Notes under the pieces: generated by a model | Databases searched by the model: none | What the model saw: only the letters and a program-made list of their open reading frames with translations | What the model was told of the DNA's origin: nothing | In this document: positions 59,473 through 64,000 of the stretch, in pieces | How the letters are laid out: each line of letters opens with the position of its first letter | How positions within the stretch are numbered: the first letter of the stretch is position 1 | NCBI RefSeq assembly: GCF_001427025.1 | Contig: NZ_LMGA01000001.1 | Span: 3,110,016-3,174,015, forward strand | Length of the DNA stretch: 64,000 nt | Source: Mesorhizobium sp. Root554 | GTDB lineage: Bacteria > Pseudomonadota > Alphaproteobacteria > Rhizobiales > Rhizobiaceae | Reading direction: 5' to 3' | Translations under genes and position numbers: made by a program

Positions 59473-60639
59473 CTACGCTTTTCTGATGGGGGGTAGTCTG
59501 TCGAGCACGGATGTGGGGAGCGTGGGGCGGATGATCAAGCGCCGGATATGCTGCCAGCCGGCGCCGAAACAAATGATCAATGCGCCGACCACCAAAAGAA
59601 TCAGGGCAAAGGGCGGTATGCCGGTGGTGTTGGCTGCTGAATTGACCAGATAGTAGATGCCGAGCGAACCGAAATAGGCGAGCGTCGGCACCAGCAGCGA
59701 ACGCCTATCGATCGCAAGCGCGACATAGACGAAGCCGATTATCAGGATGGCCAGCATGACCGTGGCGCTGGCATCGGGTTCGATACGGCCCATTACCACA
59801 TCCTGTCCCGTGGCCATGATAAACAGCGGATGCACCAGCATTGGTGCAGACACGACATGCAGCCAGAATGCGCAGTCGGACCAGATCTTGCGGCGCTCCC
59901 GGTCATGCACATCGAGCGCGACGGCGGTGCCAAATACGATCAGTCCGCAGACCAGCGGCATATAGAGCGCGGCGCGCAGCAATTGCGGCATGTCTTCCAG
60001 GCTTGGCGGGGCAACTGTGCCGGCGGCCACGCCGTCATAAAGCAGGAGTGCCGTTTGCAGAAAAGCCAGAAGCGTCGCAGCGATCGCGAAGACGCCAGCG
60101 AGAATGGGGACCTTGAAGCGCCAGAAATATAGAGCGACGGCGGCCATGACGCCGCCGAGGAAGAGATAGCCGGCGGTCGAGAGCTGCTGGCGCAAGGCCA
60201 GCAGCTGCCATATCGAAGCCGGCTTCTGGATCGGATAGCGCGCGAGGATTTCAAGCGCGAGCGCGAGAGCGAAAGCCGCGACGAAGAACAGGCTGAGCAC
60301 CGTAAACGACAGTTTCATGCGGTGCTGACGCGTGACGACTTCGGCGACGCCCCAGGAAAAGATTGCGATCAGCCCGGCAATTGCCATCCGCTGGCCAGGC
60401 AGCAGCGTGTTGAGGATAAAGTAGAAGCCGACCGTCAGCAGGATTGTGCCGACGGTGACGAAAAGATCGTTGCCGCCCCCGATCAGGCGAAGATTTTCTT
60501 CGTCGCCTTCTGAGACGTCCGCCAGCAGTCCGGCATGTTCGAGGTCCTGAAGCTGCTCGCGCTGCCGACGCGTGATCACGCCGTTGGCGACAGCACTATC
60601 CAGTGTCCGCGGGCTGACCACGACAGGCTCCAGCTTCAT
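59473..60639 (-). CDS. Multi-pass membrane protein of unknown function
   Basis: The ATG at 60639 overlaps the stop of the DUF2585 gene (ATGA) and gives 388 residues; the frame continues upstream but only antisense to that gene. A cytoplasmic N-terminal part (about 1-75; [18 protein letters not shown]) precedes nine or ten hydrophobic segments. The shape recalls DUF2157-type proteins, but I am not certain of the family. It lies 10 bases before hslU on the same strand and may be cotranscribed with it. A link with proteolysis is unproven. Confidence 0.7.
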   Translation of the reverse strand: MKLEPVVVSPRTLDSAVANGVITRRQREQLQDLEHAGLLADVSEGDEENLRLIGGGNDLFVTVGTILLTVGFYFILNTLLPGQRMAIAGLIAIFSWGVAEVVTRQHRMKLSFTVLSLFFVAAFALALALEILARYPIQKPASIWQLLALRQQLSTAGYLFLGGVMAAVALYFWRFKVPILAGVFAIAATLLAFLQTALLLYDGVAAGTVAPPSLEDMPQLLRAALYMPLVCGLIVFGTAVALDVHDRERRKIWSDCAFWLHVVSAPMLVHPLFIMATGQDVVMGRIEPDASATVMLAILIIGFVYVALAIDRRSLLVPTLAYFGSLGIYYLVNSAANTTGIPPFALILLVVGALIICFGAGWQHIRRLIIRPTLPTSVLDRLPPIRKA

Positions 60640-61232
60640 TGGATCACGCTTTGCCAGGTTTTTACGGCCTCCAGCGGATAGACCAGCATCAGGACGTTCA
60701 GCGTGAGATTGTCGCGGATCATGTAGCCGGTGCCAAGCTCGAAAAGGATGGCGATGGTCACCGTCAGCCAGATCGGGAAGATGCGGGCCAGGATGAAGCC
60801 CAGCACCATCGCCAGCGTGTCCGACACCGAATTGATGATCGAATCGCCATAGTAGTCGAGCGAGATGGTGGCGGCGCGGTAGCGTTCGATGATGATCGGG
60901 CTGTTCTCGAGGAGTTCCCAGCCGCCTTCCATGACCAGCGCCAGGGCAAGCCTCAGCCACACGGATGCGCGGGGAAACAGAAGGTGGGTCAGGCCGTAGA
61001 ACAGGAAGCCGTGGATGATGTGCGAAGGCGTGTACCAGTCGGAAATGTGTTGGGAGTTTTCCGAACTGACGACAACGCCGTGCCACAGCTTCACATAACC
61101 GCATTCGCAGATCGGGATGCGTCCCACGGCGTAGAGGATGATCGCCTGAGCCGCGACGAGGCCAATGGCGATGACGAGGCCCACCTGCCAGGAAATGTCC
61201 CAACGAGCTCGGTCCCGCCCGGCTGTCGTCAT
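60636..61232 (-). CDS. DUF2585 (UPF0314) family membrane protein
   Basis: This 198-residue protein has about five hydrophobic segments and matches the UPF0314/DUF2585 family: [20 protein letters not shown] near residue 41, [20 protein letters not shown] near 59, and [18 protein letters not shown] near 125. The conserved His, Asp and Glu residues in these segments could form a membrane metal site. The function is unknown. Its stop overlaps the ATG of the next membrane protein. Confidence 0.88.
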   Translation of the reverse strand: MTTAGRDRARWDISWQVGLVIAIGLVAAQAIILYAVGRIPICECGYVKLWHGVVVSSENSQHISDWYTPSHIIHGFLFYGLTHLLFPRASVWLRLALALVMEGGWELLENSPIIIERYRAATISLDYYGDSIINSVSDTLAMVLGFILARIFPIWLTVTIAILFELGTGYMIRDNLTLNVLMLVYPLEAVKTWQSVIQ

Positions 61233-61259
61233 GTCCGCTCTCCTGCAGCCATATGGAAA

Positions 61260-61763
61260 TCACGCATCTGGATTGTCCATAGCCATCATCAGCGCCGGCC
61301 CATAGATGGACGTCCGTGTGTCGAAGGCTCGAAAGCCGGCCTTCTCATAGGCGCGGATAGCCCTGCCGTTGGCAGGATCCGGATCGATGATAACGCGGGG
61401 CGTACCCTCTGTGAAAAGCTGCCCGACGAACTGCCGCAGGATTGCCGACCCATGGCCGATGCCGACCAGCTCCGGCACGCCGATGGTCAGATCGACGCCA
61501 AGCGTGCCGAAGGGCTGGTCCGCATAGGGATGGTCGTCCTCCATATGCGGATCGTAGCTCTGCAGATAGGCGATGGGTTTCCCGTTCAGCTCGACGATCA
61601 ACGGCTCAACCGAAACGCTGTCGATGTGTTCTCGAATGGCGGCGATCTCGGTCTCGGGATCGCCCCACCATTCGGCCACATGCGGCTCCGCCAGCCAGCC
61701 GGCGATCGTCGGCAGGTCTTTTTCCGTCACCGCCCGGAATTGATAAGCCGGTTCAGGCGGCAT
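61260..61763 (-). CDS. GNAT family N-acetyltransferase, AAC(6')-like
   Basis: This 167-residue protein has the GNAT fold with acetyl-CoA segment [18 protein letters not shown] near residue 100 and [18 protein letters not shown] near 128. The N-terminal [20 protein letters not shown] is typical of the aminoglycoside 6'-acetyltransferase-like subgroup, but such genes next to hslV are housekeeping and need not give resistance. Its 5' end overlaps the hslV 3' end by 11 bases, so they are translationally linked. Confidence 0.9.
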   Translation of the reverse strand: MPPEPAYQFRAVTEKDLPTIAGWLAEPHVAEWWGDPETEIAAIREHIDSVSVEPLIVELNGKPIAYLQSYDPHMEDDHPYADQPFGTLGVDLTIGVPELVGIGHGSAILRQFVGQLFTEGTPRVIIDPDPANGRAIRAYEKAGFRAFDTRTSIYGPALMMAMDNPDA

Positions 61764-62304
61764 CGAGCGTTTCGATGACGAAGCTGTTGTTGGTGTAGAC
61801 GCAGATGTCGGAAGCGATCTGCATCGCCTTGCGGGCGATTTCCTCGGCGTCCTTGTCGGTGTCCATCAATGCACGCGCCGCGGCCAGCGCATAATTGCCG
61901 CCCGAGCCGATGGCCATGACGCCATGCTCCGGTTCCAGCACGTCGCCGGTGCCGGTCAGCGCCAGCGAAACATCCTTGTCGGCCACCAGCATCATCGCTT
62001 CCAACCGGCGCAGATAGCGGTCGGTTCGCCAGTCCTTGGCGAGTTCGACGCAGGCGCGTGTCAACTGGTCGGGATATTGCTCGAGCTTGGCTTCCAGCCG
62101 CTCCAGCAGCGTGAAGGCGTCGGCTGTTGCCCCGGCGAAGCCGGCGATGACGCTGCCGCCCTTGCCGATGCGGCGCACTTTCCTGGCGTTGCCCTTCATG
62201 ATGGTCTGGCCGAGGCTCACCTGGCCATCGCCGGCAATGACCACCTTGCCGCCCTTGCGCACCGTGACGATGGTCGTCGCGTGCATGGTCAATTCATTAG
62301 ACAT
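61753..62304 (-). CDS. hslV: ATP-dependent protease peptidase subunit HslV
   Basis: HslV is the proteasome-like peptidase of the HslUV complex. The ATG at 62304 ([13 protein letters not shown]) has a GGAG SD; the frame is open further to 62451. The product has 183 residues, and the threonine in [20 protein letters not shown] becomes the N-terminal nucleophile after removal of the propeptide. Family segments [20 protein letters not shown] and [16 protein letters not shown] are present. It heads the series hslV-GNAT-DUF2585-membrane protein-hslU, divergent from hisB. Confidence 0.97.
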   Translation of the reverse strand: MSNELTMHATTIVTVRKGGKVVIAGDGQVSLGQTIMKGNARKVRRIGKGGSVIAGFAGATADAFTLLERLEAKLEQYPDQLTRACVELAKDWRTDRYLRRLEAMMLVADKDVSLALTGTGDVLEPEHGVMAIGSGGNYALAAARALMDTDKDAEEIARKAMQIASDICVYTNNSFVIETLDAA

Positions 62305-62367
62305 GTCTTGCTCCGATTGCGCGCAGTCCCGATCAGGCGACGAGCGCGGTACGAGTTGATGCGGCCT

Positions 62368-62396
62368 TATGTATGCAGCCGGCGGGCGTTTGCCAA
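62368..62396 (-). promoter_or_regulatory. Candidate promoter of hslV
   Basis: On the minus strand, TTGGCA (62396-62391), a 17-base spacer and TACATA (62373-62368) give a fair sigma-70 promoter 64 bases before the hslV ATG. A clear RpoH-type promoter was not found; CTTGAA further upstream lacks a good -10. Confidence 0.35.
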
Positions 62397-62523
62397 CGGC
62401 TTGTCCGGCAAGCCTCCTGCGCGTTTTGGCAACTGGCAATTGGCCGATCATGCTGCTAGAAGGCTTTCGTTTTCAAGCACCTGACAGGCGATCCTGGAAG
62501 GCAAATGGCACAAGGATGAGGCA

Positions 62524-63123
62524 ATGAGCCCGCGTTCCGCCGAAGTGAGCCGCAAGACCAAGGAAACCGACATCGCCGTGTCGCTGCACGTCGACGGCGC
62601 CGGCAAGTCGGAGATGGCGACAGGCGTCGGCTTCTTCGACCATATGCTGGACCAGCTTGCGCGCCATTCGCTGATGGACATCGCCGTCAAGGCGAAGGGC
62701 GACCTGCACATCGACGATCACCACACGGTCGAGGATACCGGCATTGCCATCGGCCAGGCGCTCTCCAGAGCGCTGGGCGAGCGTCGCGGCATCATGCGCT
62801 ACGCCTCGATCGATCTCGCCATGGACGAGACGCTGACGCGCGCCGCGGTGGATGTTTCCGGCCGCCCGTTTCTTGTCTGGAACGTCGCCTTCTCGTCGCC
62901 GAAGATCGGAACTTTCGACACCGAATTGGTGCGCGAATTCTTCCAGGCGTTGTCGCAACATGCCGGAATCACCCTGCATGTCACCAACCACTATGGCGCC
63001 AACAACCACCACATCGCCGAGACCTGCTTCAAGGCGGTGGCACGGGTGCTGCGCGCCGCGTTGGAAAGCGATCCGCGCCAGCCGGACGCGGTGCCCTCCA
63101 CCAAAGGATCGCTGAAAGGGTAG
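62524..63123 (+). CDS. hisB: Imidazoleglycerol-phosphate dehydratase
   Basis: HisB removes water from imidazole glycerol phosphate in histidine synthesis. The 199-residue protein is the stand-alone dehydratase, not the bifunctional enteric form. The metal-binding histidine motifs are all present: [16 protein letters not shown] near residue 38, [10 protein letters not shown] near 66, and [12 protein letters not shown] near 160. It is divergent from hslV and followed after 3 bases by DUF2628 and then hisH, the usual rhizobial order. Confidence 0.97.
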   Translation: MSPRSAEVSRKTKETDIAVSLHVDGAGKSEMATGVGFFDHMLDQLARHSLMDIAVKAKGDLHIDDHHTVEDTGIAIGQALSRALGERRGIMRYASIDLAMDETLTRAAVDVSGRPFLVWNVAFSSPKIGTFDTELVREFFQALSQHAGITLHVTNHYGANNHHIAETCFKAVARVLRAALESDPRQPDAVPSTKGSLKG

Positions 63124-63126
63124 GCC

Positions 63127-63606
63127 ATGGCTGTCTATGTCGTCATGGAGCCGCCGGGCGAAGCCGGACAGGCGGAGCGTGCCAGACTGATCCGCGACGG
63201 GTTTGCCTGGGTGGCATTCCTTGTGCCGCCGCTCTGGCTGCTGTGGCATCGGCTGTGGATCGAGGCCCTGCTCGCCTTCGTCGCGCTTGCCTTGTCGTCG
63301 GTGCTGGGCGAACTGGCGGGTTTCGGCCTCGCCGGCTGGTCGCTGATGCTGCTGGTCTCCGTCTATGCCGGTTTGGAGGGACAGGCGTTGCGCGTCCATG
63401 CCTTGCGCCGCCGCGGCTGGAGGGAGTGGGGCGTGGTTTCAGCGGACCGGTTCGACGACGCCGAGGCGCGCTATGCCTATGGCGGCGAGGAAGAGATCTT
63501 GGACCAGTCTGCCCCTTCGCCGGTCATTGTTCCCGACGCATCGCGGGCGCGGCCGGCGCAGACCGGCGTTGCCCTCGGTCTCGCTCACACGCCGGGACGG
63601 CCATGA
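63127..63606 (+). CDS. DUF2628 family membrane protein in the his operon
   Basis: This 159-residue protein has an N-terminal MAVYVVMEPPGEAG strand, then two or three hydrophobic segments (about 28-48, 50-68 and 70-84), and an acidic, proline-rich tail. This is the DUF2628 pattern. The family often sits between hisB and hisH in rhizobia, but no link to histidine synthesis is known. Its stop overlaps the hisH ATG (ATGA), so it is translated in step with the histidine genes. Confidence 0.9.
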   Translation: MAVYVVMEPPGEAGQAERARLIRDGFAWVAFLVPPLWLLWHRLWIEALLAFVALALSSVLGELAGFGLAGWSLMLLVSVYAGLEGQALRVHALRRRGWREWGVVSADRFDDAEARYAYGGEEEILDQSAPSPVIVPDASRARPAQTGVALGLAHTPGRP

Positions 63607-64000
63607 TGCGTGTCGCCATCATCGACTACGGCTCGGGCAATCTGCGCTCGGCAACCAAGGCCTTCGAGCGCGCCGCGCGGGAAGCCGGCATCGCCGCCGA
63701 GATCGAACTGACCGCCGACGCCGAGCGCGTCCGTGGCGCCGATCGTATCGTGCTGCCCGGAGTCGGCGCCTATGCCGACTGCGCCGCCGGTCTGCGCGCC
63801 GTCGAGGGCATGTGGGAAGCGGTGGAGGAGGCCGCAGTGCAACGCGCCCGGCCATTTCTCGGCATCTGTGTCGGTATGCAGCTCATGTCGCAGCGCGGCC
63901 TTGAAAAGACGGTCACCGAAGGCTTCGGCTGGATCGCCGGCGACGTCAAGGAGATCAGGCCCGCCGATCCGGCGCTGAAGATACCGCAGATCGGCTGGGA
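63603..64000 (+). CDS. hisH: Imidazole glycerol phosphate synthase subunit HisH (3' end cut by window)
   Basis: The frame is open from ATG 63603 (or 63606) to the right edge, 132 complete codons. HisH is the glutaminase that feeds ammonia to HisF. Seen are the N-terminal VAIIDYGSGNLRSA, the oxyanion segment VLPGVGAYADC near residue 51, and the nucleophile cysteine in FLGICVGMQLM near 89. The catalytic His-Glu pair lies beyond the window. The start overlaps the DUF2628 stop. Confidence 0.96.
   Translation, partial: MMRVAIIDYGSGNLRSATKAFERAAREAGIAAEIELTADAERVRGADRIVLPGVGAYADCAAGLRAVEGMWEAVEEAAVQRARPFLGICVGMQLMSQRGLEKTVTEGFGWIAGDVKEIRPADPALKIPQIGW

Noticed and set aside
62305..62523. RpoH-type promoter for hslV (CTTGAA is present near 62478-62473)
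   Set aside because: No matching -10 element was found at 15-17 bases; the sigma-70-like TTGGCA-N17-TACATA nearer the gene fits better.

Overview
The window is a GC-rich chromosomal segment of an alphaproteobacterium of the Rhizobiales, most like Mesorhizobium and relatives in the Phyllobacteriaceae. The evidence is gene order and signals: hslV ... hslU beside hisB-DUF2628-hisH, dnaK-dnaJ-pmtA, an Irr-type iron control element, a choline-sulfatase/choX pair, an iolC-D-E-B inositol cluster, a PccR-type regulator divergent from bioY-pccB-pccA-scpA, and a three-hairpin rhizobial repeat. There are no tRNA or rRNA genes, no CRISPR array, and no phage or transposase genes.

Layout, left to right. 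1-3758: a small catabolic-looking unit (sugar-isomerase-like protein cut by the window edge, PEP-hydrolase-family TIM barrel, Tm-1-like/UPF0261 protein) with a divergent GntR regulator and two tandem palindromes between. 3768-6992: a cell-surface group (IalB-like protein, a trimeric-autotransporter-like protein made of 22 exact 10-residue repeats, a single-pass membrane protein, a LysE exporter). 7125-11797: three tandem paralogous LuxR-type regulators, a small unknown protein and a Crp/Fnr regulator. 11884-15394: choline-sulfate use (LysR regulator, betC, choX). 15391-20750: thiamine operon thiC-O-S-G-E-D, each gene overlapping or nearly touching the next, behind a TPP riboswitch. 20802-28617: propionyl-CoA to succinyl-CoA pathway (bioY, pccB, pccA, scpA) with divergent pccR. 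28735-33578: ATP-grasp ligase, polysaccharide deacetylase, methyltransferase, DUF1330, a histidine phosphatase with an altered motif and an FMN reductase. 33653-37634: pmtA, dnaJ, dnaK with a heat-shock-type promoter. 37870-45626: a ferredoxin-reductase-like flavoprotein and an iron operon (imelysin, bfd, bfr, di-heme oxidoreductase, second imelysin, DUF1513) downstream of a perfect Irr box. 45636-56845: myo-inositol catabolism (iolB, E, D, C, R, G, a Gfo/Idh dehydrogenase, an SDR) with aroG inside it. 57025-62304: DUF1402 protein, hslU, two membrane proteins, a GNAT protein, hslV. 62524-64000: hisB, DUF2628, hisH (cut by the right edge).

The most notable observations are regulatory. aroG has what looks like a complete transcription attenuator: a promoter whose predicted start is the A of a leader-peptide AUG, a 23-codon leader with Phe-Trp-Tyr-Phe-Ser-Tyr, mutually exclusive pairing segments and an intrinsic terminator. 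Four related 14-bp sites fitting the published rhizobial IolR pattern GGAA-N6-TTCC lie in iol promoter regions. A multi-hairpin repeat has been absorbed in frame into the signal-peptide region of the di-heme oxidoreductase. An 18-bp palindrome is shared by two promoter regions of the surface/export group. Start codons were moved from the longest possible frame wherever a ribosome binding site, an overlap with the upstream stop or the family's N-terminus argued for it.
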